Assembly (NCBI GenBank): GCA_026003835.1
Contig: BPHZ01000001.1
Location: 1,232,215 to 1,296,214 of the forward strand
Reading direction: 5' to 3'
DNA length: 64,000 nt
Source: Herpetosiphonaceae bacterium
Lineage (GTDB): Bacteria > Chloroflexota > Chloroflexia > Chloroflexales > Herpetosiphonaceae
Positions 29,066 through 39,649 of the stretch are shown one piece after another. The notes below the pieces were generated by a model that saw only the letters and a list, made by a program, of their open reading frames with translations, did not search any database and was not told where the DNA came from. Each line of letters opens with the position of its first letter. Within the stretch, counting starts at the first letter, position 1. Made by a program: the position numbers and the translations under genes.

Positions 29066-31147
29066 CTAGGGCGCATAGAGCTGAAAATTATCAAATTCGA
29101 AGCTCGCCTGGTCATCGGCGAAGAGGACGGCTGCCAGACCGGCATAGCCTGACCTCAGTTCTGCGCTGTCGGCCTCGCCGACGTAGAGGTCGTTAATGAA
29201 AAAGGTAAAGTGCGACCCCTCGGCAAGAACGCTGAGGCGATTTGTGCCGTCCGTCTTAATCGCCGAACTGTGGGTCCAATCGATCAGCGGGATCGAACGA
29301 CCGCCCTTGTTGAGGAAGCAGGCAAAACTCTGGCTATCGTTGATCAAAAAGACATAGTAATCGTTGGGGGCAGACTGCCGGAACATAACGCCGTAGCCGC
29401 TGTTGCCGGCCCCACTGATCTTACGTGTCTCGACGCTGAGAAAGAAGCTCGCCGCCGGATCAAGTTCGGGCGAAGCAGTAAAGATCACACCGCTACGGCC
29501 GCGCACATTCCACCGGTAGGCGCCGTCGATAAGGCCCAAAGAGCCGCGTGATGCGCCGCCGCTCTCAATATTGAGCGGCCAAAAGCGACGGTTATTATCG
29601 AATGTATCAGCGATCCTGAGAGGCCACTGCGCCCTGGCTGCTTCAACCTGCGCCACCGCCGTCGCCTGGAGTGGTGAGCTTCTGATCGCCTGCAACTCGG
29701 CCTCAGTGGTCGCAACGGCCTGCGCTGTTGCCGTCGCTTGTGCCTGAATCGTCGGCGCCTCTAACGCCTCTTGTGTCGCTTGCTGCTGTTCCTCCAGTGC
29801 AGTCTGTGTCTGAATCCTCTGCTCAATTTCTGGCGGCACGTTTCCCGTTACGGGCCTGGATTGTCTTCCTGCGCTTTGTGATGAGTAGGCCAGGTAGGCG
29901 ACAACAGCGCCGATCACAAGCAGGCCAACGACCAGCGCCTCCACGACCAGCCGGCTGCCCATCCCACGCTGCGCTGCCGGCACCACATGTCGCCGCGCGA
30001 CATTGCGCTGAGGAATTCCGCCGACGAAGGTGACATCATGCTCGGGCCTGATCGGCTGGGGCGGAATGCTGGAACCCGATAGTCCTGTCTGCTGTGTGGC
30101 ATCGAAGGGCTGCGCGGAGACAGGCATGGCGATGGTTGGCATGCCGGCGCTTGAAGAGGCGGCTGCTCCCTGAGATCCACCGCTCTGAGATGGAGGGAAA
30201 GGGGCAGCCGCGCTGTATCCAGGACCGCCGAGGCCAGCGATCGGTATCGTCGGCTCAAGGTTGTTCTGAGGAGAGATGGCGGGCAGGGTTACCGTCGCCA
30301 GCGAGGGCGCGTCAAGCATCTGGATCGCCGCCTCTGCACTGGTGGGGCGCCGCTCTACCTGAAGCTCCAGCATGCGCATCAGCACGCCCTCAAGAGCGGG
30401 TGTTACGCCCGCGACGAGCTGGCTGGGCGGATACACAGGCGAGCCGGCGATCAACCGGGCATCGGCTCGCGTCGGCGGCTGGCCCGTCAAGAGATGATAG
30501 GCCGTCGCCGCCAGGCTGTAGAGATCGGAGCGAGCATCTGTAGGCCGCCCCTGAATCTGCTCTGGAGATGCATAATCCAGCGACAGCGCCTTTGCCGCAG
30601 TTTGCGTTACCGCGCCCTGTTTGGCAATGCCGAAGTCCAGCAGCAGATAACGACCGTCGGGCGTGCGCTTGATATTCGCCGGCTTGAGATCGCGATGGAC
30701 GATCCCTGCAGCGTGCAGTTGCGCCAGGTGCCCCAACAGTGCCCTCAGAAACTCCTCAACACGGGTTACGGGCCAGGGCTTGATGAGCAGTTGATCGAGC
30801 CCATGGCCTGCAATGTATTCCATCACAAGATAGGTCTGCGATGCCTCGCTCCAAATATCATAGATATCCGGAATAAAGGGGAACTGCGAGGCATATTTAC
30901 TTAGAATGCTCGCCTCAGCCTCGATCTGCTGCTGCTCGTTGAGCGATGCGGCCGAGATCACCTTGACAGCGCAGCGGCGATTGAGTCGCTGATCGATCGC
31001 CTCGAAGACAACACCAAAGCCACCCTTACCCAGCACACCAACGAGCTGGTAGCGGCCATGGATAAGCAGGGGGCGGTTGCAGGAGGGGCAGTGTTCAGCG
31101 GAGGAGCTGATTGGATGGTTGCAGTAGTAGCATTGGAGGGCGGCCAT
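29066..31147 (-). CDS. receptor-type Ser/Thr protein kinase with zinc ribbon and ConA-like extracellular domain
   Basis: 693 residues. Residues 1-30 contain a zinc ribbon (CYYC ... CPSC). The Hanks kinase domain follows: P-loop GKGGFGVVFE, ATP lysine in RRCAVKV, catalytic loop HRDLKPANIK and LLDFGIA, ending about residue 300. A Pro/Ser-rich linker leads to one membrane helix (LVVEALVVGLLVIGAVVAY, about 440-460), a Gln/Ala-rich coiled coil, and a C-terminal beta-sandwich (LamG/DUF1080-like, with SGAGNSGYGVMFRQS). The domain order suggests a membrane sensor whose outside module binds a carbohydrate or protein. Start 31147 has AAGGAG upstream. Confidence 0.88.
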   Translation of the reverse strand: MAALQCYYCNHPISSSAEHCPSCNRPLLIHGRYQLVGVLGKGGFGVVFEAIDQRLNRRCAVKVISAASLNEQQQIEAEASILSKYASQFPFIPDIYDIWSEASQTYLVMEYIAGHGLDQLLIKPWPVTRVEEFLRALLGHLAQLHAAGIVHRDLKPANIKRTPDGRYLLLDFGIAKQGAVTQTAAKALSLDYASPEQIQGRPTDARSDLYSLAATAYHLLTGQPPTRADARLIAGSPVYPPSQLVAGVTPALEGVLMRMLELQVERRPTSAEAAIQMLDAPSLATVTLPAISPQNNLEPTIPIAGLGGPGYSAAAPFPPSQSGGSQGAAASSSAGMPTIAMPVSAQPFDATQQTGLSGSSIPPQPIRPEHDVTFVGGIPQRNVARRHVVPAAQRGMGSRLVVEALVVGLLVIGAVVAYLAYSSQSAGRQSRPVTGNVPPEIEQRIQTQTALEEQQQATQEALEAPTIQAQATATAQAVATTEAELQAIRSSPLQATAVAQVEAARAQWPLRIADTFDNNRRFWPLNIESGGASRGSLGLIDGAYRWNVRGRSGVIFTASPELDPAASFFLSVETRKISGAGNSGYGVMFRQSAPNDYYVFLINDSQSFACFLNKGGRSIPLIDWTHSSAIKTDGTNRLSVLAEGSHFTFFINDLYVGEADSAELRSGYAGLAAVLFADDQASFEFDNFQLYAP

Positions 31148-31268
31148 AACTGCTCCTTCTACGCTTTGAGCTGTGGCTGTGACATAGATGATAGCAGGGA
31201 GCAGCGCTTTTCGCAATTCTTGTGTCTGGCACAGTGCTTGCTCTCGGGCCAGAGAAGGGAGTAGCACC

Positions 31269-31529
31269 ATGATTGAGTGCACTAAATGTGGCAATGAGAC
31301 GCGTACGACGCACCTGGAAACGCCCCAGGGCGAGGTGATGCTGGCAGGGACTCTCAGTGCTGATCCTCTGCCGATCCTGGCCTACGTCTGTACCGCGTGC
31401 GGCTATATCGAACTCTACGCGCCGCAGCCGATGAGCAGGCCGGAAACTGCTGCGCAGGCAGAGGCGCCGACCGAGACGGAGATGATGAGAGGGACCGTCC
31501 CGGCAGCGTCATCGGAAATCGAGGCATAG
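31269..31529 (+). CDS. small zinc-ribbon protein
   Basis: 86 residues. Two cysteine pairs (CTKCGN at 4-9 and CTACGY around 43-48) make a classic zinc ribbon. The C-terminal 35 residues are Glu/Ala/Thr-rich and disordered. It is divergent from the receptor kinase, whose own N-terminus also carries a zinc ribbon. Function unknown. An AAGGGAG ribosome site precedes ATG 31269. Confidence 0.75.
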   Translation: MIECTKCGNETRTTHLETPQGEVMLAGTLSADPLPILAYVCTACGYIELYAPQPMSRPETAAQAEAPTETEMMRGTVPAASSEIEA

Positions 31530-31562
31530 CCAGCAGAAACCAGCAGAGGCTGCTGGCTTTCT
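31528..31562 (+). terminator. terminator of the zinc-ribbon gene
   Basis: AGCCAGCAG (31528-31536) pairs with CTGCTGGCT (31550-31558), followed by TTTCT. It overlaps the stop codon of the upstream gene. Confidence 0.6.
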
Positions 31563-31631
31563 ACCATATTTACCCTTGCCGCGATCCACCAGATTGCGAC
31601 GGATTCTCATGTGCTTTTCAGGAGCGGTGTA

Positions 31632-31672
31632 CGCAAGGCGGACCAGGGATGGCTCCTCTGGTGCGCCTTGCG
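31632..31672 (-). terminator. long inverted repeat after the DUF4383 gene
   Basis: CGCAAGGCG (31632-31640) pairs with CGCCTTGCG (31664-31672), and the stem extends inward through GACCAG/CTGGTG. It lies 18 bases past the DUF4383 stop on its transcribed side. Confidence 0.5.
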
Positions 31673-31689
31673 CATGCAGGAGACGCGCA

Positions 31690-32115
31690 CTAACGGCGTG
31701 CGATGACCTCACGCTCGGCCGGCTCTGGCGCTGCCCAGCCGAAGTATGCCGCGATTAGCCCAGTCAGGGCGTGCAGCCAGATGTCATTGCCAAAGATTGG
31801 GATCAACCCAAAGACTGTCGGGATGATCAAACCGAGGATCGCCAGGAGGATGAAGATCACGGCGAGGCCGCGGGAAAAGAAGCGAGAGGCATCAAAGCTG
31901 CGCGAAGCTGCAATGCCCCAGATACCGAGCGCCAGGTGGACAATATTGTGCAGCACGTTGACGGGGAAGATACCAAGCAGGTAGCCGTAGAGCGCATCTA
32001 CTGTCAGATCCGGCGCGCCAGGAGCCGGGTCTGACAGCAGTGGTGGAACGAAGCCCAGGATACCGATGATGAGGTAGATGATACCGATGATGAGCGCGAA
32101 CCGACGCGTGAGCAT
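31690..32115 (-). CDS. DUF4383 membrane protein
   Basis: 141 residues with four hydrophobic helices. The first (FALIIGIIYLIIGILGFVP), the NVLHNIVHLALGIWG motif and the closing GNDIWLHALTGLIAAYFGW match the DUF4383 family of small membrane proteins of unknown function. Start ATG 32115 has AGGAGGAGAATGGT upstream on the minus strand. Isolated monocistronic gene. Confidence 0.82.
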   Translation of the reverse strand: MLTRRFALIIGIIYLIIGILGFVPPLLSDPAPGAPDLTVDALYGYLLGIFPVNVLHNIVHLALGIWGIAASRSFDASRFFSRGLAVIFILLAILGLIIPTVFGLIPIFGNDIWLHALTGLIAAYFGWAAPEPAEREVIARR

Positions 32116-32380
32116 ACCATTCTCCTCCTTCGCCTACAAACCAGTGTAGAATCGAGTTGCCTGTATGAGCATACTGCTCTGTCTTCGTTTCAAGCAGGCA
32201 TCATCGAGGGCCGCTCGCACGCTCCCGAATGGCGGGCGTATGAGAGGACCACATTGAAAGGTGCGAGCAAGTTATATACCACTGCCAGCCATTCAGGCAG
32301 GGACGAGCGCGGCTCATCTGCCTGTCCCGACAGAGATGGCCTGGCCTTATGCCTGAGAGAAACGTAGGGAGGCACCTACC

Positions 32381-32410
32381 TTGACAGGCTTAGGGTATCT
32401 CGGCTACCAT
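32381..32410 (+). promoter_or_regulatory. candidate promoter of the class III aminotransferase gene
   Basis: Perfect TTGACA at 32381-32386 and TACCAT at 32405-32410 with an 18-base spacer, about 75 bases before the GTG start at 32486. The rest of the 370-base gap (32116-32485) shows no gene. Confidence 0.6.
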
Positions 32411-32485
32411 ACTGGCAGTGGCCTCCGCAGCGGCGCGGAGGCCTTTGATGCTACATTCTACCCTAGCGATCCGAAGGAGGAGCGT

Positions 32486-33796
32486 GTGACATCGATACCA
32501 GGTCCTCGCGCGCAGGAGTTGGTGGCGCGCGATCAGAAGGTGATGGCGCCCTGTAGCGGGCGTGTCTACCCCTTTGTCATTGAGCGGGGGAAGGGGGTTG
32601 AGGTTTGGGATGTAGACGGCAATCGTTATCTTGACTTCAATGCCGGCATTGCTGTTGTCTCGACCGGCCACAGCCACCCGCGTATTGTCCAGGCGATTCA
32701 AGATCAGGCGACGCGCTTCATCCACATGGCCGGCACGGATTTCTATAACGAGCCGATGGTGCTGGCGGCCGAGAAGCTGGCCTCGACGATGCCTGGCGGT
32801 GGAGATTGGCGCGTCTTTTTTGCAAACAGCGGCACCGAGTCGGTGGAAGCGGCGATCAAGCTGGCGCGTTATGCCACTGGCCGGCAAGGGCTGATCGCTT
32901 TCTTCGGCGCCTTTCATGGCCGCTCCTACGGGAGCCTCTCGCTCACTGCCAGCAAGCCCTATCAGCGTAAGGGCTACTTCCCGCTGTTGCCCGGCGTTGC
33001 CCATGCGTTCTATCCCAATCCGTACCGCCCGCCGTTCCATGTTCCTGAGAACCAGGTAGCGCAGGCGGCGCTCGACTTTATTGAGAAGACGCTGTTCCAA
33101 ACAACGCTGCCGCCGGAGGATGTGGCTGCAATCATTATCGAGCCTATCCAGGGTGAGGGTGGCTATATTGTACCTGCCCCTGGTTTCTTCAAAGGGCTGC
33201 GCGAGCTGTGTGATCGCTATGGTATCCTGCTGATCGCCGACGAAGTGCAGTCGGGTGTTGGGCGTACCGGCCGTATGTGGGCCATCGAGCACGAGGGCGT
33301 TGTGCCCGATATTGTAACCAGCGCGAAGGGTCTTGGCTCCGGTGTACCAATTGGCGCAATGGTCGCTCGGGCCGAGCTTGTGAAGGACTGGTTGCCCGGC
33401 GCCCACGGCAATACCTACGGCGGTAATGCTCTGGCCTGCCGCGCCGCCTATGAGACGCTGTGCCTGGTCGAAGAGGAACTCATGCAGAACGCCGCCGAGT
33501 CGGGTGAGTACCTGCTCGGCAAGCTCCGCATGCTTGAGGATCGCTTCGAGCACATCGGCGATGTTCGTGGCCGCGGCCTGATGATCGGCGTTGACTTTGT
33601 CAAGGATCAGCGTACGCGCGAGCCGTACGGCGATCTCGCCAATGCTGTGATGGAGGAGGCTTTCAAGCGCGGCCTGCTGCTGTTGACCTGCGGCAAGTCG
33701 ACGATCCGCTTCTGCCCACCGTTGGTCATCAGCCGTGAGGAGATCGACGAAGGGATGGCGATCTTCGAGGAGACTCTACGCGCCGCTGGTGCCTGA
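32486..33796 (+). CDS. class III PLP aminotransferase (GabT/ArgD-like)
   Basis: 436 residues. The PLP lysine lies in TSAKGLGSGVPIGA, preceded by LLIADEVQSGVGRTG with the PLP-binding Asp; the N-terminal NRYLDFNAGIAVVSTGHSHP and FFANSGTESVEAAIKLAR are also typical. 4-aminobutyrate, acetylornithine and related omega-amino acid substrates are possible. GTG 32486 is chosen because AAGGAGGAGC precedes it; the longer frame from 32381 would overlap the promoter. Transcription probably ends at the hairpin at 33830-33861. Confidence 0.9.
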   Translation: MTSIPGPRAQELVARDQKVMAPCSGRVYPFVIERGKGVEVWDVDGNRYLDFNAGIAVVSTGHSHPRIVQAIQDQATRFIHMAGTDFYNEPMVLAAEKLASTMPGGGDWRVFFANSGTESVEAAIKLARYATGRQGLIAFFGAFHGRSYGSLSLTASKPYQRKGYFPLLPGVAHAFYPNPYRPPFHVPENQVAQAALDFIEKTLFQTTLPPEDVAAIIIEPIQGEGGYIVPAPGFFKGLRELCDRYGILLIADEVQSGVGRTGRMWAIEHEGVVPDIVTSAKGLGSGVPIGAMVARAELVKDWLPGAHGNTYGGNALACRAAYETLCLVEEELMQNAAESGEYLLGKLRMLEDRFEHIGDVRGRGLMIGVDFVKDQRTREPYGDLANAVMEEAFKRGLLLLTCGKSTIRFCPPLVISREEIDEGMAIFEETLRAAGA

Positions 33797-33829
33797 TCCG
33801 GGCATGTGTCCACTCTAACTGGAACGCTG

Positions 33830-33861
33830 GACAGGGGCGCGGCCCAGGCCGCGCCCCTGTC
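33830..33861. terminator. strong GC hairpin between convergent genes
   Basis: GACAGGGGCGCGGCC (33830-33844) and GGCCGCGCCCCTGTC (33847-33861) are perfect complements with a 2-base centre. No T run follows, but the position between convergent genes suggests a bidirectional terminator. Confidence 0.65.
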
Positions 33862-33884
33862 GCTTAGCGGTGCTCTTAAAAGCG

Positions 33885-35782
33885 TTATGGCCGCAGATGC
33901 TGCTTGAAGAACTCGGTGATGGCGTTGTAGCAGCGGACGCGATTCTCGAACTTAAGGACATCGTGTCCCTCGTTCTCGAACATCAGGTATTCGACCTGCT
34001 TGCCCTGCGCCCGTAGATTCTCCACCACCTCCCGTGATTCCTCCTCGACGACTCGTGGATCGTTTTTCCCCTGGATGACGAGGAGCGGGCAACGAATCTG
34101 ATGGATGTACGTGCTCGGCGAACGCTCGATAAGAAAATCACGATCCTTCTGCGGGTCGCCGACCGCAATCGTAAAATAGGGCTTCCAGGTTTCGGGCAGC
34201 CGATCCATAAACTTGAGCAGGTCGTGCGGCCCGAACATATCGACCGCTGCCGACCAGAGCTCGGGGTGGCGCGATGCCAGCGTCAGGGTCATATAGCCGC
34301 CGTATGATCGTCCAACCACCGCCGCTCGCGAAACATCCGGTCGCGGATCCTTTGCCAGCAGCTTCATTGCATGCACATGGTCGAGCCGGTCCTTGCCGCC
34401 CCAGTCACGATCGACCTGCTTGGTATAGCTCAGGCCATAGCCGGTGCTGCCGCGCACATTGGGCACGAAGACGGCGAAGCCGTTGAGGGTAAGGAACTGG
34501 ATGAGCGGCATGGAGAACCAGGCGAAGTTAGGACGTTCCTGACCCTGGGGGCCGCCGTGGATGTAGTACACCAGCGGGCGCGGCCCGGTGAAGCCAAGCT
34601 CCTGTGCCGGCAGGTAGAGGCGGGCGGAGATGCGCAGCCCGTCGAATGAGGTGAACGAGGCGTCCTCGCCAGGAGAGAGCCACGACTGTGGGATTCCGAG
34701 TATGCGCTCGCGGGTCTGCGCTACGATGCGCTTTTCGCGCTCGCCCTCAACAATATAAAGCTGAGTTGGCGACGTGGCGCTGGAGAACGCAAGCGCATAG
34801 CGCCTGGTCTTTTCATCGTAGTACACAGCTTCGAGAACACCGTTGGAGAGCATGCCCGTGCCGCAGATGACACTCTCCAGGCGCATATGCCGCTGAGCCT
34901 CGTCAAAGTGACCTTCGTAGAGCCAGGAGCAGCCGTCGATGTTGTAGCCAACCAGGTAGCGGTCGCCATCGAGGTGTTTCAGCGAGACCATCTCGCCCGC
35001 GCCGCTGTGGATCGCGCCGGAGACTTCAACCGGACTGATTTCGCCGGGCTGCTCAAGGTCAAGATAGCCAAGGCTGTAAGCGTCGTCGAAGAGCGCTGTC
35101 ACCATCAGCAGGCCACGGTCGCCTGGCGTAAAGTGGCTGCTGTGGATTCCGCTGGGCGGAACCTCTTTGCCCTGGCGCTCCTCAATGGGGATACCATACA
35201 GCAATTGCCGCCTGCCCTGGCTGTGGCGGAAGAGCACGTGGTCGGCCATGGTGTAGGCCTTCAATCAGTGTCGCCTGTGTGTGATCCTCGTTGACCGCCG
35301 TCGATCCAGATGCCCCAGGTGCTCTGGCTCAGCTTCTCCAGCTCCCCGGTTGCCAGGTTGGCTCTGAACGCCTCGGTCAGGCGCTCGCGGCGCGATTGGG
35401 CAACCAGGTAGGCCAGATTGCGCGCAGGGTCACAGTAGGTGCAGAACACCTGGTAGCCGGTAAAGCGATCGCCGAAGGCAGGCTCGGGGAATCCTCCATC
35501 GATGGGGATGAGCATGGGCTGGTAGTTTTCGTCGCCGTCGTTGTCGATCATGACCAGGATCTTGCCAAGCTGCGGCAAGACATAGAACGGGTAGCCACCG
35601 AGCAGCTCCGGATTTTGCAGCGCGATATGCGGCGGCAGGAGCGGCTGCGGCACGCTACCACCCTCGTCCATCACATAGAGACTGAGGTGTCTCGCCAGGT
35701 TGCTGATGAAAAAAATGCGGTTGCCTGCCAGTTGGGGTGAGAGAAATAAGCGGGCGGAGAGGAGCGCTTCGATACGTGGCAT
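33885..35782 (-). pseudogene. S9 prolyl-oligopeptidase-type peptidase, frameshifted
   Basis: The gene is read from ATG 35782 (AAGGAG upstream) through a propeller-like N-terminal part ending near STWGIWIDG, then needs two one-base corrections (around 35298 and 35257) to reach the second part, AYTMADHVLFRHSQ onward. The bridge in the third frame reads VNEDHTQATLIE. The C-terminal alpha/beta-hydrolase domain is intact: nucleophile GRSYGGYM, acid in VIQGKNDPR and base in ENEGHDV. Members cleave small peptides, usually in the cytoplasm. Total length would be about 630 residues. Either a real pseudogene or two assembly errors; the preserved catalytic triad favours errors. Confidence 0.75.
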
Positions 35783-35895
35783 AGAATTATTCTCCTTGAA
35801 AACAGTGTGGTTACTGCTATTCGTGAATGGCATGGGCTGTTGAGCGTGTGTTTGTGTAGGTGTCCCCCTTATGCTTTTTACAACCAGGACTGCCG

Positions 35896-37632
35896 CTAGA
35901 GTCCTTCCAGCTCCTCCGGCCCGCGCGGTGTTACCCGCAGCGTACGCTCCGGCTTGTAGGTCACCAGGCCCGGCTGTCCTCCGGGGATGCGCCGCACGTG
36001 CTTGCGCTGCGAGATATCCACCTCGACAGCGCTGCTGTTGCGGCCCTTGCTGAAGTAGGCTGCCAGTTCCGCAGCGCGCCGGAGATCCTCGTCGTCCGGT
36101 GTGTCACTCTCGACCCGGAGGACGACATGCGCGCCGGGCATGTTGCGCGCGTGGAGCCAGAGGTCATCGGGCCGCGCGAGCTTAAAGGTGACCTCCTCGT
36201 TTTGGCTGGCGGTCCTGCCGGCGAAGACTCAACGCGCCGCCAGGACCACGCAGGCGTAACGGTGTTGATCGCGGCGGCCTGGCTCGCCTGCTCTCCCGGC
36301 GACGAAGGAAGCCGCGCTCCTGGGCCTCGGCGGCGATTTGCTCGATCTCTTCGTAGCGCTCGGCCAGCTCCAGCAGCGCCTGCGCCTCAGAGAGATAAGC
36401 CAGCTCGGACTCAGCTTCCTCTAGCCGCTGCGGCACGCCGGCAAGCGCGCCTTTGGCCTTCTCATACTCTCTGAACCGTGCCTGGGCATTCTCCACGCCG
36501 CTGAGGTTTGGATCAAGGGCAATCGTTTGTCCTTCAACTACCAGCTTACGCTGGCCGGGCCGGATTTCATGAAGAAAACCGTAGATCATCTCGCCCTCCC
36601 AGCGCAGCTGCTCGATACGCCCGGCGCGCTCCAGTTCGGCGCGCAACGCATCGACGCGGCGGCGGACGCGCCCGGCAGCGGCTTCCAGCTCGCGCAGCAC
36701 GGCGGCGCGTCGCTGGCTATGGCCCGTCAGCTGCTCGGCCTCGGCGTATACCAGCTCCGCCGCCGCATTGATCGAAGGCTGCGCTTCGACATGCGCGAAC
36801 TGATGCAGCCAGTAGGGGGCGAAAGCAATAATCCTACCCTCGTTGTCGCGGGCTATGCAGGGCCGGCGCTCCTCGCCCCGCGCCAGGAGCGCAAGGGTAT
36901 CGGCAATATCCTTGAACGGGGCATGAGGGCCAAGCGGCGCATTGGGATCGCCAAGGACGCGCGCGGCTACCTCACGGCCGATCTGTGGCGAGATGCCATC
37001 GTAGGCGGCAACAAGTGCGCGCGCCAGCGTTGGCGCCGCCTCCTCTACCAGCACGCGAATGCCGTTCTCCGTGGCGCTGCGGGGGTCTCGCTTTGCCCTG
37101 CGCGGCGGGTAGCTCATAGGCGGCGTGTGGATGTGCAGCGACCGGCGCTGGCCGTTGCCTTGAACGTGGCGCAGGCATTCGAGGATGATGTTTTCGTCGT
37201 TTACCAACACCAGGTTGGCTGGCCTTGCCGACGATCTCCAGGATAAGCTCGACGCGTGTGGGCTCCACAAGCTCGTCCTCATCCTCGTCCTCCTTGCTAT
37301 CGCTGGGGAATTTCGATATACTGAGGCTCACAACACGCTCAAGAGCGGGCTGTTCGATCATCTCCAACCTGCCGCCCCGGACGTATTTGCGCAGAAGGAG
37401 CAGCAGCGGTGTGACGCGCTCGGTCCCTCTGCTCAACTTACCGGAGACAAGGTGAATGCGCGGAGGTCTGCGGATGGGCCGAGAGCAGGAGGTGGTGACG
37501 CCTCCCGTGGGCAAAGATCTCCAGGCCAATACCCCCGTCGCTTACCAGGAGCACCCGCTGCACTCTGCCGCCGCTCAGCTCCTGACGCAGCTCGGAGATA
37601 ATCGCCTCCATGGTGATGGCGTCAAAATACAT
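35896..37632 (-). pseudogene. NFACT (Rqc2/FbpA-type) RNA-binding protein, frameshifted
   Basis: Starting at ATG 37632 (AGGAGG upstream), the sequence FDAITMEAIISELRQEL, then RIHLVSGKLSRG, VELILEIVGKASNLVLVNDENIIL, a long coiled-coil core, and finally NEEVTFKLARPDDLWLHARN with MPGAHVVLR matches the NFACT family, which in bacteria adds alanine tails to stalled nascent chains on 50S subunits. Joining the parts needs three single-base frame changes, near 37460, 37218 and 36229. With these corrected the protein is about 578 residues, close to normal. The high coherence of all pieces suggests recent decay or sequencing error. Confidence 0.8.
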
Positions 37633-37746
37633 CGTTGCCTCCTGTCTGTTGCTCGCCTGGGACTAATGGTAGCACCGGACGGAAGGAGGGTCAACGCCGG
37701 GCCGCGGTCCGGCCAGTGAGTGGGCCATAGCATACGGAGGGCTAGC

Positions 37747-38379
37747 GTGTCGCTTGATGATCTCAATCCAATCCTTCGCGGAGAGCGGCCCCCGCCGCTG
37801 CTGGTGGTGCTTTCCGGTCCTTCGGGTGTTGGTAAAGACTCTGCGCTGATGCGTATGCGCGAGTTGGGCTTTCCCTTCCACTTTGTTGTCACTGCAACAA
37901 GCAGGCCACAACGTCCCGGCGAGATCGACGGGATCGACTACCACTTCCTCTCCGTTGAAGAGTTCGAACGTATGATCGAGCAGAACGAGCTGCTGGAGTG
38001 GGCGATGGTTTACGGCCATTACAAGGGCATTCCCAAGTGGGAGGTGCGCCAGGCCCTGGCCAGCGGGAAGGATGTCGTTCTGCGTATCGATGTGCAGGGC
38101 GCGCAGACCATCCGCCGGCTGGCTCCGGATGCGGTGCTCATTTTTATCGCGCCGCCGAATCTGGATGAGCTGCGCCGGCGGCTGCAGTGGCGCCGCACGG
38201 AGACCGCTGGCCAGATCGAGACGCGCCTCGCCAGGGTGCCCGACGAGATGAACCAGATTAGTGACTTCGACTATGTGGTCATCAATCACGAGGACCGGTT
38301 GGACGAAGCTGTGGGCCAGATCCGCTCAATTATCCGGGCGGAGAAACAGCGCGTCCGGCCGCGTGCGGTTAAGCTCTAG
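37747..38379 (+). CDS. gmk: guanylate kinase
   Basis: 210 residues. It phosphorylates GMP to GDP. The P-loop reads GPSGVGKDS (slight variation from GPSGAGKS), followed by FVVTATSRPQRPGEIDGIDYHFLS for GMP binding, and RIDVQGAQTIRR for the nucleotide-closing strand. GTG 37747 is chosen because GGAGG at 37736-37740 lies six bases upstream; the frame upstream is not protein-like. It lies next to the NFACT gene and shares no operon with it (divergent, 114-base gap). Confidence 0.94.
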   Translation: MSLDDLNPILRGERPPPLLVVLSGPSGVGKDSALMRMRELGFPFHFVVTATSRPQRPGEIDGIDYHFLSVEEFERMIEQNELLEWAMVYGHYKGIPKWEVRQALASGKDVVLRIDVQGAQTIRRLAPDAVLIFIAPPNLDELRRRLQWRRTETAGQIETRLARVPDEMNQISDFDYVVINHEDRLDEAVGQIRSIIRAEKQRVRPRAVKL

Positions 38380-38445
38380 CACGCCGCCAAGTCGGAGGTG
38401 CGGGGTGTGTTCCCCCGTTACTCCTCTTGGAGAGGCCTTCTACTG

Positions 38446-39649
38446 ATGAGTGAGACATTATTACAGGAAGCCATTGCGGCGGCGCGTGCCGGTCAGCGCG
38501 CGCTTGCCCGCCGCTTGTTGATGGTAGTGGTGCGGCAGAACCCTGCCAGCGAACAAGGCTGGCTCTGGCTCAGCGGGCGTGGTCGATGATCCAGCCCACG
38601 CTGCCTCCTGTTTGGAACGTGTGCTGTCAATCAACCCCAACAATCTCCAGGCGCAGGCTGGCCTGCGCTGGGCGAGGGCGCAGATCGGCCAACAGCAAGC
38701 CACCTCGTCCTCCGCACCTGCGCCGCCTGCCGATACACGCCAACCGGCCATGCCCGCGCCTGCCGCTGCATCCTTGTTCTCCAGCTCCGATATCGCCGGG
38801 CCGTCCTCCAGCCCATCGCCGTGGCAGACGGCGCCTCCTGTATCAGCGCGGACGCCTGCGGAGGATACTGGACGCACAGTATCGCTAGCCGACCTGCCGC
38901 CACCTCCGCCGCTCCTTGAACCTCTGGCGCATAAAGCTAGTCGGCAGCAGCCTACGACTCCCGCGACGCCAGAGATCGCCCCCAGCCAGCCTGGAGCGAC
39001 GCGAGCCGGCAGGAGTCCAGACCCCGCTGTTGGGCCTTTTGCATCTGCGGTATCTGCTTCCGGCGCGTCGCAGTTCCAGCCCATCGCTGCTGATCTGCGC
39101 GGCGCGGCGGATCGCACGGAACAGGTGATGCCGCCAGCGGAAGCTGCCGGCTTTACCTTACTCCTGGGCGCTATTGCCGGTCTCAATGCCACGCTGTGGA
39201 TCGTGCCGGAGCAGGGGCCGCAGAGCTTTGGGGTAGCGCTGGCTCTGGCTGGGCTGAGCGCGCTGATCTTCTCCCTGTCTCTATTGCCGGCATGGCTGGG
39301 CATGGCCGGTACGTTGATGGTGCTGAGCCGTGGCGCATTTGACAAATCAAAGGCTCCTAGCGTTGCGGCTGCCTCCCTGTTTCCTGGCTTCCTGGCTGCG
39401 GCGGCGTTTCTCAGCGGTGTGGCACGTTATGTGCTGACCGGGCTCGAACGGCCACTGGCGCTGCTTCAGCTTGGGTTGCTGGCCCTTGCCGTTATTGCCA
39501 TTCCGGTAGCGCTCTATAAGGAGTTGCGCCGCGAGCCGGCGTTGAGCGATCGAATCTCTGTGCTCCTGGGTGCAGCAACGGTTGTTGCGCTGCTCCTGGG
39601 AGGGCTTGGCGTTGTCCTCGGCAGCACAGTTCTTGGAGGCATACCATGA
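38446..39649 (+). pseudogene. TPR-like membrane protein, frameshifted
   Basis: ATG 38446 opens a TPR-like N-terminal unit (LLQEAIAAARAGQRALARRLL ... WLWLSG) that passes into VVDDPAHAASCLERVLSIN in another frame, joined by removal of one G in the GGG at 38575-38577. The joined unit is typical of Chloroflexota tetratricopeptide proteins. A Pro/Ala-rich linker (about 90-220) precedes five or six membrane helices (for example FTLLLGAIAGLNATLWIV). The gene ends four bases into the DeoC-like gene, so it is translationally coupled. With the correction it would be 400 residues. A sequencing error is likely. Confidence 0.65.

Noticed and set aside
32390..33553. 387-codon minus-strand frame opposite the class III aminotransferase
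   Set aside because: It is a shadow of the real gene in a GC-rich sequence; the plus strand shows all PLP-enzyme motifs.
37663..38289. Minus-strand 208-codon frame opposite gmk
   Set aside because: It is the complement of the guanylate kinase gene, with no family motif and no ribosome site.
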